Positions 24,712 through 32,805 of a DNA stretch of 64,000 nt are shown here, piece after piece. The stretch spans positions 4,325,001-4,389,000 of the forward strand of contig NZ_CP107913.1 in the NCBI RefSeq assembly GCF_036014115.1, given 5' to 3'. The notes under the pieces are model-generated. The model had not been told where the DNA came from and did not search any database. It saw only the letters and a list, made by a program, of their open reading frames with translations. The translations under genes and the position numbers were made by a program. Numbering within the stretch: position 1 is the first letter of the stretch; every line of letters begins with the position of its first letter. Source of the DNA: Streptomyces sp. NBC_00448. Lineage in GTDB: Bacteria; Actinomycetota; Actinomycetes; Streptomycetales; Streptomycetaceae.

Positions 24712-25491
24712 ATGACACGAACAGTCCTGGTCACCGGGGCGGCGGGCGGCATCGGCCGCGCCGTCGCCGCCCGATTCGCCGCGGACGGACTGCGGGTGGC
24801 GGGAGTCGACCTCGCCGATCCGCGGCTGCCCGGCGTCTCCTACCACCGCGCGGACGTGACACGGGCCGACGAGGTCGCCGCCGCCGTGCGCGAGGCGGCC
24901 GCGGAAGGCGGCGGGCCGGACGTCCTCGTCGCCTGCGCGGGCGTGACCGAGGGCCGCCCGCTGCACCTCACCACCGAGCAGGAGTGGAACGCGGTGCTGA
25001 CCGCCAACCTCACCTCGGTGTTCCTGTGCGTCCGCGAGGTGCTGCCGGCCATGATCGAGGCGGGCTCCGGCGCGGTGGTGACCGTCGGCTCGGTGCTGCA
25101 CCGCACCGCCGCTCCCGGCCTGCCCGCCTACGCCGCGGCCAAGGGCGCGCTCGCCGCGCTCACCCGGCAACTCGCCGTGGACTACGGCCGGCACGGGATC
25201 TCCTTCGTCACGGTCTCCCCCGGCTGGGTCCGCACCCCGGCCACCGAGTCGCGGCTCGGCGGCGCGGAGGACCTGAGCAGGCTGCGCGAGAGCAACCCCA
25301 TGCGCCTGCTGGCCTCGCCCGAGCAGGTCGCGTCCGCAGTGGCCTTCGCCGCCTCGCCCGACGCGGCGCTGCTGACGGGCAGTGAACTGGTGCTGGACGG
25401 TGGCGCGTCGGCGGTCAGCCCGGCGAGCCTGCTGCGGGACGGGCACCGGGAACGGATGGGGCTTCCCCCGCTGCACGGCGAGCCGCGCTGA
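24712..25491 (+). CDS. SDR-family oxidoreductase
   Basis: 259 residues; ATG 24712. Classical SDR: NAD(P) loop VTGAAGGIG, NAG-equivalent ACAGVTE, catalytic Ser in VTVGSVLHR, YAAAK (Tyr/Lys) and PGWVRTP. Asp in GVDLADP after strand 2 favours NAD(H). Divergent from the KDPG pathway operon, so it probably oxidises the sugar or lactone entering that pathway, as galactose/arabinose/uronate dehydrogenases do. Exact substrate not inferable. Confidence 0.87.
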   Translation: MTRTVLVTGAAGGIGRAVAARFAADGLRVAGVDLADPRLPGVSYHRADVTRADEVAAAVREAAAEGGGPDVLVACAGVTEGRPLHLTTEQEWNAVLTANLTSVFLCVREVLPAMIEAGSGAVVTVGSVLHRTAAPGLPAYAAAKGALAALTRQLAVDYGRHGISFVTVSPGWVRTPATESRLGGAEDLSRLRESNPMRLLASPEQVASAVAFAASPDAALLTGSELVLDGGASAVSPASLLRDGHRERMGLPPLHGEPR

Positions 25492-25513
25492 CCCGCGCGG
25501 AGCCGTGACGGTC

Positions 25514-25585
25514 AGACCCGCAGCAGTCGGACCCACGGCGGTCGACGGCACGGCAGTCGGACCCACGGCAGTCGGACTCACGGCA
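25514..25585. repeat. Tandem 17-18 bp direct repeats before the GntR gene
   Basis: Three to four imperfect copies of gcagtcggacccacggc. No coding role on either strand; possibly slippage-derived. Confidence 0.6.
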
Positions 25586-25628
25586 CCCGGAAGCCGGCCG
25601 CCCGCGCGGGGACGAGCCGCGGATATCG

Positions 25629-25645
25629 CATACGATGAACGTATG
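25629..25645. promoter_or_regulatory. GntR autoregulatory operator overlapping the start codon and a -10-like TACGAT
   Basis: CATACG-atgaa-CGTATG is a perfect 6-bp-arm palindrome whose right arm includes ATG 25643. TACGAT (25631-25636) lies 6 bp before the ATG and no Shine-Dalgarno is present, fitting a leaderless transcript. Confidence 0.6.
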
Positions 25646-26311
25646 GCAGAGAACAGCTGGGCCACGAGGCTGCCCACGGTGAAGAGCAAGGCGGACCTGG
25701 TCTACGACACTCTGCGCCAGGCCATCGTCACCGGGGATCTGCGGTCCGGCGAGCGCATCAACATGGACGAGCTCGCCCGGAACCTGGGCGTCAGCAAGAT
25801 CCCCATCCGCGAAGCCGTCAAACGCCTGGAGTCCGACGGCCTGCTCAGCTCCCAACTGCACGCGGGCGTCACCGTCGCCGAGATCGACAAGACCGAGATG
25901 CGCGGCGTCTTCCTCGCCCGCGAGGCGATCGAGACCCTGGTCACCCGGCTCGCGGCGGAACGGGTGGACGACAAGCTGCTGACCGGCCTGGCGCAGGTCC
26001 AGGCCGCGATGCGCGCGGAGCTCGACCAGGGGGCGACGGAGCGCCTCCCCGAACTCAACTCCGACTTCCACCGGCTGCTGTCCGAGGCCAGCGGCTACCG
26101 CATCCTCGCGGAACTCACCGAGCAGTTGCTGATGACCATCCGCCGCTACCGCATCACCATGCCGCGCGACGCGCAGAACTGGCGAGCGGTCCTCCAGGAG
26201 CACGAAGCCATCATCGCGGCGCTGCGCCAGGGCGACCCGGAAGCGGCGGCGGCCGCCGCCCAGCACCACACCGCCTCCCAGGCCGGCCACGAGATCTCCG
26301 ACAACGGCTGA
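25643..26311 (+). CDS. GntR-family (FadR/FCD) regulator of the sugar-acid locus
   Basis: 222 residues. Winged helix with LARNLGVSKIPIREAVKRLE (HTH) and GLLSSQLHAGVTV (wing), followed by an all-helical FCD ligand domain with Asp/His metal-ligand candidates (NSDFHRLLSEASG and the later HEAIIAAL, QHHTASQAGH). FCD regulators respond to sugar acids or other carboxylates. Location beside the KDG-pathway genes and the three related operator-like sites make it the likely repressor. Confidence 0.9.
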   Translation: MAENSWATRLPTVKSKADLVYDTLRQAIVTGDLRSGERINMDELARNLGVSKIPIREAVKRLESDGLLSSQLHAGVTVAEIDKTEMRGVFLAREAIETLVTRLAAERVDDKLLTGLAQVQAAMRAELDQGATERLPELNSDFHRLLSEASGYRILAELTEQLLMTIRRYRITMPRDAQNWRAVLQEHEAIIAALRQGDPEAAAAAAQHHTASQAGHEISDNG

Positions 26312-26391
26312 CCCGCGGCGCGGTGACCGCCCCTCGTACGGACTCGGCCACCCGCCGCCCGCGCATCAGCCGTTGCCGCTCGGTACGGGCC

Positions 26392-27015
26392 TCAGACGTG
26401 CAGCTCCGGGGGGAAGCCGGTCCAGCGGAGCTCGACGGGGAGGTGGCCGGTGTCGTTGAAGAGCAGCACCGCCGGGGGGCGGTCGGGTGCGTAGCGGATG
26501 ACCGTCAGGGCCGCGTTGGCGTGGTTGATGCCCAGCCACCGCCACTTCGGCGCGTCGAGGGCCGCGCGGAGCAGCCAGCCGACGAGGAAGTTGTGGGTGA
26601 CGACCAGCTCGTGGCGCGGCTCATCGCCGGCGACGGGTCCGGTGAAGTCCGCGAGGGCCGCGGCGGCGAGCCCGGGGCCCTGTTCGCGTTCCTCGGCCGT
26701 GAACTGGCCCAGGAACGCGACCCAGTCGTCGGCCGCCTGCGGCGGCAGCTCCTCGCACGCCGGCAGGTAGGGCATGTAGTCGCCGGCCGTGTCGGAGCGG
26801 CGCAGCGGAACGCCGTCGAGCTGGTCCCCGACCAGGCGGGCGGTCTGCTCGGCGCGCGCGAGCGGCCCGTGGTGGATCGCCGCCAGCGGGACCCCACGCA
26901 GCCGCTGCCCCAGGAGAGCGGCCTGCCGGCGCCCCGCGTCGGTCAGTTCGCTCTCATCCGCCGAAGCCTCGCCGTGCCGGGCGAGATAGAGGTAGCGGGC
27001 GGCCGTTCCGGACAT
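26392..27015 (-). CDS. Histidine phosphatase (phosphoglycerate-mutase-like) family protein
   Basis: 207 residues; ATG 27015 with GGAGG 8 nt upstream. Starts with the RHG motif LYLARHGEASADESELTDAG; the second catalytic His is in VVTHNFLVGWLL. Single-domain phosphatase of unknown substrate, cytosolic. No operon partner is obvious; the downstream GntR gene is convergent. Confidence 0.87.
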   Translation of the reverse strand: MSGTAARYLYLARHGEASADESELTDAGRRQAALLGQRLRGVPLAAIHHGPLARAEQTARLVGDQLDGVPLRRSDTAGDYMPYLPACEELPPQAADDWVAFLGQFTAEEREQGPGLAAAALADFTGPVAGDEPRHELVVTHNFLVGWLLRAALDAPKWRWLGINHANAALTVIRYAPDRPPAVLLFNDTGHLPVELRWTGFPPELHV

Positions 27016-27147
27016 AGGCGGGTCCTCCACGGAGACGATCTTGCGGACCCCAGGGGGGACGCCGCCCACGTACGGGCTGGTTCCACGCGGGCGGGTCGGG
27101 GCCGGGCGGACTGACAGGCCGGGCGGACTGACGGGCCGGGCGGGTTC

Positions 27148-27618
27148 CTACCGGCCCTCCGGTTGGTCAAGCTGCTCCAACTGCTCCAGGGCATCGCGGA
27201 GGGCGGCCCGGGAGGTGACGCCCAACTTCGGGAAGAGCTGGTGGAGGTGGGTCGAGACGGTCCGGGGGGACAGCAGGAGCCGCTGCCCGATCTGCTTGTT
27301 GGTCAGGCCGGTGGCCGCCAGGCGGGCGATCTGCGACTGCTGCGGGGTCAGGGCCGGCCCGCGGGGCGCGGTGCGGACGAGCACCGGGATGCCGCAGGCG
27401 GTGGCGCCGTCGGCGTCGGCACCCGGGAACCGCTGCCCGATCAGGTCGAACGCCTTCTGCGCCTCGATGCCGGGCATGAAGGCGGTGCCGCTGTCGCCGG
27501 CGGCCGGCGCCTTGGCGGCCCCGACGCCGACCGCGACGAGGACCACCGCCCACAGCAGGGCGACGAGCCGGCGCCGCCGGAAGGCGGTACGGCCCAGTCG
27601 GTGAAGGAGGGTAGCCAC
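27148..27618 (-). pseudogene. In-frame fusion remnant: MMPL transporter N-terminus joined to LuxR HTH C-terminus
   Basis: 156 codons from GTG 27618 (GAGAGG 8 nt upstream). Residues 1-75 are the start of an MMPL/RND-type lipid or drug transporter: LGRTAFRRRRLVALLWAVVL, one helix, then the periplasmic entry. Residues 90-156 are a LuxR HTH: LTPQQSQIARLAATGLTNKQ and LLLSPRTVSTHLHQLFPKLG. Neither parent is complete. LuxR regulators and MMPL genes are often adjacent, so one deletion could have joined them. The product would be a membrane-tethered DNA-binding domain, possibly inert. Confidence 0.8.
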
Positions 27619-27840
27619 AGCGAATGCCTCTCCGGGGTCATGGTCTCGGGCACTGCCAAGGCTGTCCTTCGAGACCCCGCCGGCGCGTCGTGCGGCTGCC
27701 GTCACTTCCGCCTGGTGAGAACGCACGACAAGGTGCGCGCTCCTCCTCCCTGAGGACTACCCGCCGCCTCTCCCTCGCGCCGGCCCCGGCCGGTCGGCCG
27801 CCCCGCTCCCCCGCGCGCGTCGGCGCTCCCCGCGCATGCC

Positions 27841-27874
27841 CGCGGCCCGGGCCGTCACCCAGGCCCGGGCCGCG
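27841..27874. terminator. 12-bp stem-loop downstream of the tryptophanase gene
   Basis: cgcggcccgggc and gcccgggccgcg pair perfectly around a 10-nt loop, 23 bp past the tnaA stop on the minus strand. Confidence 0.7.
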
Positions 27875-27896
27875 AACGGTGCTGCGTCGAACCAGG

Positions 27897-29270
27897 TCAG
27901 CCGGTCACCGGGACCGGGGCGAGGGTCGCGCGGAAGTGGCGCAGGATCGGGGACTGGTCCACGATCCGGAACCCGTAGACGCTGTCGGCGTTCTTGGTGA
28001 TCTTCGCCAGGGTCTCGCCGACGTGGTCGTAGTGGCTGCGGGTGTAGACGCGGCGCGGCAGGGCGAGCCGGACCAGCTCGTAGGGCGCGCTCTTCACCGG
28101 ATTGCCGTCCTCGTCCTCCTCACCGAGGTAGAGGGAACCCAACTCGGCCGAGCGGATGCCCCCTTCGAGGTAGAGCTGGACGGACAGCGCGTGGCCGGGG
28201 TAGTTGTGGGCGGGTATGTGCGGGAACAGCCGACCCGCGTTGAGGTAGAGCGCGTGCAGGCCGGGCGGTTCGAGGATGTCGACGCCCGCCGAGCGCACCC
28301 GGTGGGCGAGGTGCGAGGCGATGTCGGCCCGCTCGGCGAGGTAGGACGGCTCGGTCACCTCGGTGAGCCCCTGGGCGATCATGTCCAGGTCGCGCCCCGC
28401 CAGGCCGCCGTAGGTCGCGAAGCCCTCGGTGGCGATGAGCAGCAGCTCGCACCGCTGGGCGAGGTCCGGGTCGTTGAGCCCGATGAACCCGCCGATGTGG
28501 ACGATGCCGTCCTTCTTCGCGCTCATCACGCAGCCGTCCGCCAGCCGGAACGCCTCCTCGGAGACCTGCCGGGGGGTGCGGTCGGCGTAGCCGGGCTCGT
28601 GCCGGGTGACCAGCCAGGCGTTCTCGGCGAACCGGGCGGCGTCCAGGAAGAAGGGCACACCGTGCGCGCGGCACAGCGCGGACGTCTGCTTGAGGTTCTC
28701 CATGGAGACAGGCTGCCCGCCGCCTCCGTTGTTGGTGATGGTGACGACCACCATCGCGACCCGGGAGCCCTCCGGCCCGGCGAGCGTGCGGCGCAGCTCG
28801 TCCAGGTCGATGTTGCCCTTGAACGGGTGGGTGCTGTCCAGGTTCCGCGCCTCGGGACACGGCAGGTCGCGCGCCTCGGCACCGGCCAGCTCGACGTTGG
28901 CCCGGGTGGTGTCGAAGTGCGTGTTGGACAGCGCCAGCTTGCCGGGCTCCAACAGCGTGGTGAACAGCACGCGTTCGGCTGCCCGGCCCTGGTGCACCGG
29001 CAGGATGTGGGAGTAGCCGGTCAGCTCGGTGATGGTGTCGTGGAACCGGTAGAAGGAGCGCGAGCCCGAGTAGGACTCATCGCCCGCCATGCCGGCGGCC
29101 TGCTGCGCGGCCGACAGCGCGCCGGTGCCGGAGTCGGTCAGCAGGTCGATGGTCACCTCCTCCGCCCGCAGGTCGAACAGGTTGTAGTGCACGCGCTTCA
29201 GCGCTTCCTCACGCTGCTGCCGCGTCGTGACGGGGATGGGTTCCACTACCTTGATCCGGTACGGCTCCAT
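27897..29270 (-). CDS. tnaA: Tryptophanase / beta-eliminating lyase
   Basis: 457 residues, full family length. Fold type I PLP enzyme with GSRSFYRFHDTITELTGY near the N-terminus, FLDAARFAENAWLV (Asp/Arg binding PLP), and the PLP lysine in MSAKKDG. Converts L-tryptophan (or a prenylated tryptophan) to the indole, pyruvate and ammonia; tyrosine phenol-lyase is the main alternative. Placed 91 bp after the DMATS gene, it fits cleavage of dimethylallyl-tryptophan to a prenyl-indole, as known for tnaA-prenyltransferase pairs in Streptomyces. Confidence 0.88.
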   Translation of the reverse strand: MEPYRIKVVEPIPVTTRQQREEALKRVHYNLFDLRAEEVTIDLLTDSGTGALSAAQQAAGMAGDESYSGSRSFYRFHDTITELTGYSHILPVHQGRAAERVLFTTLLEPGKLALSNTHFDTTRANVELAGAEARDLPCPEARNLDSTHPFKGNIDLDELRRTLAGPEGSRVAMVVVTITNNGGGGQPVSMENLKQTSALCRAHGVPFFLDAARFAENAWLVTRHEPGYADRTPRQVSEEAFRLADGCVMSAKKDGIVHIGGFIGLNDPDLAQRCELLLIATEGFATYGGLAGRDLDMIAQGLTEVTEPSYLAERADIASHLAHRVRSAGVDILEPPGLHALYLNAGRLFPHIPAHNYPGHALSVQLYLEGGIRSAELGSLYLGEEDEDGNPVKSAPYELVRLALPRRVYTRSHYDHVGETLAKITKNADSVYGFRIVDQSPILRHFRATLAPVPVTG

Positions 29271-29361
29271 GCAGACCGCTGCTCCTGTCTTTCTGTCGTG
29301 CGAAGTGGTGTTGCGGGTGTGTCAGCGCCCGATCCCGTGACCCGCACGGGTGGGGAGCGGT

Positions 29362-30504
29362 TCAACGGGGCGGTTGCACCTCGTACGCCTCCGAGGAGAC
29401 GTAGACGGTGACCCGCGGGGCCTGGCCGCGCTGGTGGACCAGCGCCACGTAGGCGACGAGCCCGACGCCGTCGCTCAGCGGGCGGGAGGTCACCGCGGCC
29501 AGCGCGCGGTCGAGTGCGGCGCTGTCCATGCCGTAGCGGCGCAGCACCGCCACCGCCCGCTCGCGCGCCTGTCCGTCGTGCTCGACGTACGTACGCACGG
29601 GCATGTGCAGCGTGAAGCCGCTGGGCAGTCCGGTCGCCGTCTCGGTGAAGGAGTGGCAGGTCAGTGCGCGCCGGGTGAGCGGCCCCTGGGCGCCGTCGCC
29701 GGCGCCGCCCGCGCCGTCGTTGCCGGTGCCGGCGATCGTGTGGAAGAAGCCCGTCGTCTGGTCCCGGCCCTCGTCGGGCGCGAGGCGGGAGTACGCACCG
29801 GCCTGCTCGGCGGCGAGGCTCTCGTGGGTGCAGTAGACCTTCACCCGCGGCGCCTGCCACGCGCCGAGGTCGAGCGCGACGAAGGGGAAGTCGTCGGCCG
29901 GCGGCAGCGCGTCGAACGCCTGCCGGTGGCCGAGCCTGGCGAGCGCCTCCCGTACGGTCTCCGCGCGCCGGTCCCGGCCGTTGGCGGCCGGGCTGAGGTA
30001 GACCTTCACCGCGGGGACGCCGCCGGGCCGCAGTTCCAGCGCGCACCACAGGGCGAACGCCCCGGCGGGCGCGGCCGGGAAGAACAGGTCCTCCAGCCGG
30101 TCGAGTTGGTCGGTGGAGAAGTTCCAGCGGTCCGCCATCTCGCGGATCACCCGCAGCCCGGTACGCCCGTTCGCCGCCAAGTCCCCGCTGCCGCAGCCGG
30201 GTTCGAGCAGTACCCGCAGGGCCGGCGTGGAGCCGGGCAGGAAGGCCAGCGAATACTCGACCGGCGTGTGGTCGTCGGAGAGCAGGGTGGGCGAGGGCGG
30301 GGGCAGCGCCAACGACCTTTCGGCCGCCGGGCCGAGGCTGTCGGCGAGGACCTCGACGTAGGTCTCCGCGTCCGCACGGCCCAACCGCGCCACCTCGCAC
30401 AGCCGGGCGAGCTGCCCGGTGACGAGACCGCCGAGTTGAGCCGGCTCCAGCCGGGAGAGGCCGGAGCCGGCGAAGTCGCGGATCGGGGAACGACCGCCGG
30501 TCAT
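29362..30504 (-). CDS. Aromatic (DMATS/ABBA-type) prenyltransferase, tryptophan dimethylallyltransferase family
   Basis: 380 residues; ATG 30504. Bacterial DMATS features: RVLLEPGC near the first strand, repeated beta-strand motifs with basic/Tyr residues that cradle the diphosphate (AVKVYLSPA, RVKVYCTHE, PRVTVYVSSEAYEV) and the late HMPVRTYVEHDGQARER. Uses dimethylallyl diphosphate to prenylate the indole ring of tryptophan; the position (C5, C6 or C7) cannot be read. Starts in ATGA overlap with an upstream ORF that carries a TTA codon and a terminator hairpin. Confidence 0.85.
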   Translation of the reverse strand: MTGGRSPIRDFAGSGLSRLEPAQLGGLVTGQLARLCEVARLGRADAETYVEVLADSLGPAAERSLALPPPSPTLLSDDHTPVEYSLAFLPGSTPALRVLLEPGCGSGDLAANGRTGLRVIREMADRWNFSTDQLDRLEDLFFPAAPAGAFALWCALELRPGGVPAVKVYLSPAANGRDRRAETVREALARLGHRQAFDALPPADDFPFVALDLGAWQAPRVKVYCTHESLAAEQAGAYSRLAPDEGRDQTTGFFHTIAGTGNDGAGGAGDGAQGPLTRRALTCHSFTETATGLPSGFTLHMPVRTYVEHDGQARERAVAVLRRYGMDSAALDRALAAVTSRPLSDGVGLVAYVALVHQRGQAPRVTVYVSSEAYEVQPPR

Positions 30505-30725
30505 CGGAGCCCTTCCCTCGCGATGGCATATGCCGGAACACGCCCGGAACGGGCGAAAAGAGACCCGCCCCGGAGGGCGGGTTCGGTGGGCGGCGCATCC
30601 CCCGGCACGCACAGGTACTCGGAATGAGAACAAATGTTCGATGATCCGGAGTGAACATCCGACGGTCGGGGTAGGGGTAAAACAGCCGGTCGCAGCGGTA
30701 CGGGCGGATCGGCGGCAGCAGGCAC
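30501..30725 (-). CDS. 74-residue leader ORF with a TTA codon, coupled to the prenyltransferase gene
   Basis: GTG 30725 has AAAGGAG 8 nt upstream, and the stop TGA lies inside the ATGA of the DMATS start. Codon 16 is TTA (30678-30680), the rare leucine codon read only by the bldA tRNA in streptomycetes. The protein is Pro/Ser-rich without known domains. The terminator at 30555-30582 lies within its coding sequence. These facts suggest a regulatory leader; the chance that it is a fortuitous open frame in GC-rich DNA remains. Confidence 0.5.
   Translation of the reverse strand: MPAAADPPVPLRPAVLPLPRPSDVHSGSSNICSHSEYLCVPGDAPPTEPALRGGSLFARSGRVPAYAIAREGLR
30555..30582 (-). terminator. Intrinsic terminator/attenuator before the prenyltransferase gene
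   Basis: On the minus strand ACCCGCCC-TCCG-GGGCGGGT is followed by CTCTTTTC. It lies 50 bp before the DMATS start, after the P450 gene. It could end the conservon transcript, attenuate the leader transcript, or both. Confidence 0.75.
30628..30639. promoter_or_regulatory. LexA/SOS-box-like palindrome
   Basis: GAAC-aaat-GTTC, inside the prenyltransferase leader region, fits the GAAC-N4-GTTC core of actinobacterial SOS boxes, but only part of the outer TCGA context is present. Confidence 0.4.
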
Positions 30726-30817
30726 GGTGACAACTCCTTTAGTCCTGGCCAACGATTTTCGCCCAGGTGACTACCCGTCCCGTCGAATGATCATGTGAGT
30801 TGCAGGCATATGCGCAT

Positions 30818-30833
30818 CGTGACCTGAATCACG
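30818..30833. promoter_or_regulatory. Crp-like palindrome in the prenyltransferase upstream region
   Basis: cGTGA-cctgaa-TCACg, a perfect GTGA-N6-TCAC site 94-107 bp upstream of the leader ORF start, at the end of the P450 gene. Resembles Crp sites in streptomycetes, with one deviation from the usual GTG-N6-GNCAC. Confidence 0.4.
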
Positions 30834-30862
30834 CATGCTTTTTGGCCACTTCCGCGGCTGGA

Positions 30863-32206
30863 TCACACCTTCCACCAGGCCAGGAACGAACTCCACAAGC
30901 CTCCCTTTTGCGCCTTGCCCTGCGATGGGCCCTGATGTCCGGCCGTCGCCGCAGGCTTCCCCTGCACCCCGGTCTGCGGGCCTTTGTCCACCCGTATCGG
31001 CGCGAACCGGGCGGGCAGCGCGGCCAGCGCGCGGTTGAACGGCCCCGGCCGCCAGGTCAGGCTGTCCACCGGCACCGCCAGCTCGATGTCCGGGAGCTGG
31101 TTGAGCAGGTTCTCGATGGCCGCGATCGTGATGAGCTGGGCCGGGTCCTTCGCCGGGCAACCGTGCGGGCCGGTGCTCCACGCCAGGTGGGCGCGCTTGC
31201 TGAGCAGTTGGCGCGAGCCGGACAGCGCCGGGTCGGTGTTGGCCGCCGCGAAGCTGACCAGCACCAGCTCGCCCGCGTCGATCCGGCGCCCGGCGAACTC
31301 GATGTCGGCCACCGGGTAGTGGGGCGCGTAGTTGGACATCGGCGGGTTGTTCCACAGCACTTCGTCGATGGCGTCCTCGACCAGCAGCCCGCCGTCGGAG
31401 AACCGGTCGTCGGAGAGGATGAGGCACAGTCCGTTGCCGATGAGGTTGCGCAACGGCTCCGCACCGGAGCCCAGCAGCAGGATCAGCTGGTGGACCATCT
31501 CCTCGTCGGTGAGCTTCGCCGGGTGCTGCATGAGCCATGACGTCACGTCATCACCCGGCTGCGCCCGCCGCAGCGCGACCAGCTCGGCGACGGACTGGCC
31601 GAGCACCTCGTTGGCCTTCTCGGCGTTGATGCCGTCGAAGATGCCGTTGATGCCGAAGATGACCCGGTCGCCGATGTCCGCGGGGCAGCCGAACAGCTCG
31701 CTGAAGACGAAGAGCGGCAGCAGCTTGGCGTAGTCGTTGAGCAGGTCGACCGAGCCGCGGGTGCTGAACTGCTCGATCAGGTAGCGGGAGACCCGGTCCA
31801 CGTTCCGCTTCAGCAGGTGGCTGTCCACCCGGGCCATGGTGTCCGTGACGGCCTGGCGCAGCCGCAGGTGGTCCGCGCCGTCGGTGAACATGCAGTTCGG
31901 CCGGTAGGCGAGCAGCGGCACCACCGGGCTGTTCGGGTTGACCTTGCCCTCGTTGAAGGCACGCCAGCGGCGCGAGTCCTTCCGGAAGGTGTCGGGGTCC
32001 TGGAGCAGTTGCAGCGCCGCCGAGTAGTCCGTGACGAGCGTGGCGTTCACCCCGGGCGCCAGCTCCACCGGCGCGGTGGGGCCGAAGTTGCGCATCCAGG
32101 CGTAGTACGAGTCGGGGTCCGCCTGGAACTCGGGTCCGTGCAGGGGCACTCGGCCGTGCGCGGGGCAGCCGGGCGGAGGGGAGGGAAAGCCTGAGTCGGT
32201 ACTCAC
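30863..32206 (-). CDS. cvnE: Cytochrome P450 of the conservon (CYP157-like), ExxW in place of ExxR
   Basis: 447 residues. Heme-binding Cys in STGPHGCPAKD. The K-helix reads AIDEVLWNNPP: the universal ExxR arginine is Trp, as described for the CYP157 family found in Streptomyces conservons. I-helix LLLGSGAEPL replaces the usual AGxxT. A Lys/Trp-rich tail (WSSFLAWWKV) is unusual and may touch the membrane. Start ATG 32206 overlaps the stop of cvnD. Fifth gene of the conservon; catalytic activity is uncertain. Confidence 0.88.
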   Translation of the reverse strand: MSTDSGFPSPPPGCPAHGRVPLHGPEFQADPDSYYAWMRNFGPTAPVELAPGVNATLVTDYSAALQLLQDPDTFRKDSRRWRAFNEGKVNPNSPVVPLLAYRPNCMFTDGADHLRLRQAVTDTMARVDSHLLKRNVDRVSRYLIEQFSTRGSVDLLNDYAKLLPLFVFSELFGCPADIGDRVIFGINGIFDGINAEKANEVLGQSVAELVALRRAQPGDDVTSWLMQHPAKLTDEEMVHQLILLLGSGAEPLRNLIGNGLCLILSDDRFSDGGLLVEDAIDEVLWNNPPMSNYAPHYPVADIEFAGRRIDAGELVLVSFAAANTDPALSGSRQLLSKRAHLAWSTGPHGCPAKDPAQLITIAAIENLLNQLPDIELAVPVDSLTWRPGPFNRALAALPARFAPIRVDKGPQTGVQGKPAATAGHQGPSQGKAQKGGLWSSFLAWWKV

Positions 32207-32805
32207 GTGGTGCTCCTAGCGGTACGCGTCTGGAGATACCGGACCAGGGCGATCAAAGCGTCGGCGGACGATTTCTGGTCGCGGGCATCGCAAGTGACGA
32301 TGGGGGTTTCGGGCAGCAGGTCGAGGGCGTCGCGCAACTCGTCGTCGGAGCGGACCGGCGTGTCGTCGAAGTGATTGACGGAAATCGCGTAGGGAAGCCC
32401 GTATTGTTCGACGAGGTCGATGACGGGGAAGGACTCCTTGAGCCGCTCCGGGTCGACCAGGATCAACGCGCCGAGCGCGCCTCGGGTCATGTCCTCCCAC
32501 ACCTGGACGAAGCGTTCCTGCCCGGGCGTTCCGAAGAGGTACAGCACGAGTTGCTCGCTCAGCGTGATGCGGCCGAAGTCCATGGCCACCGTGGTGGTGG
32601 TCTTCCCCCGCACTCCCTTGAGGTCGTCGACCAGTGCGCCGGCCTGGGTCATCCGCTCCTCGGTGCGCAGCGGCGGGATCTCGGACATCGTGCCGATGAA
32701 CGTCGTCTTTCCGACCGCGAAGTGCCCCACGACCAGGATCTTGGCCGCGGTCTTCACCGCTCCGTCGAGATAGACGCCATCAGCCGAATCGGGCCTGGAG
32801 CCCAT
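32203..32805 (-). CDS. cvnD: CvnD GTPase (Ras-like, conservon)
   Basis: 200 residues. G1 motif GHFAVGKTT, switch region, G3 FGTPGQERF, and G4-like NHFDD. An MglA/Ras-like signalling GTPase. Begins at ATG 32805, 26 bp inside the end of cvnC, and ends in overlap with the P450 gene. Together with CvnA-C it forms the eukaryote-like sensor assembly of streptomycetes. Confidence 0.92.
   Translation of the reverse strand: MGSRPDSADGVYLDGAVKTAAKILVVGHFAVGKTTFIGTMSEIPPLRTEERMTQAGALVDDLKGVRGKTTTTVAMDFGRITLSEQLVLYLFGTPGQERFVQVWEDMTRGALGALILVDPERLKESFPVIDLVEQYGLPYAISVNHFDDTPVRSDDELRDALDLLPETPIVTCDARDQKSSADALIALVRYLQTRTARSTT

Noticed and set aside
31446..31453. TTGCGCAA as part of the envelope motif set
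   Set aside because: It lies inside the P450 coding sequence, far from any start codon.
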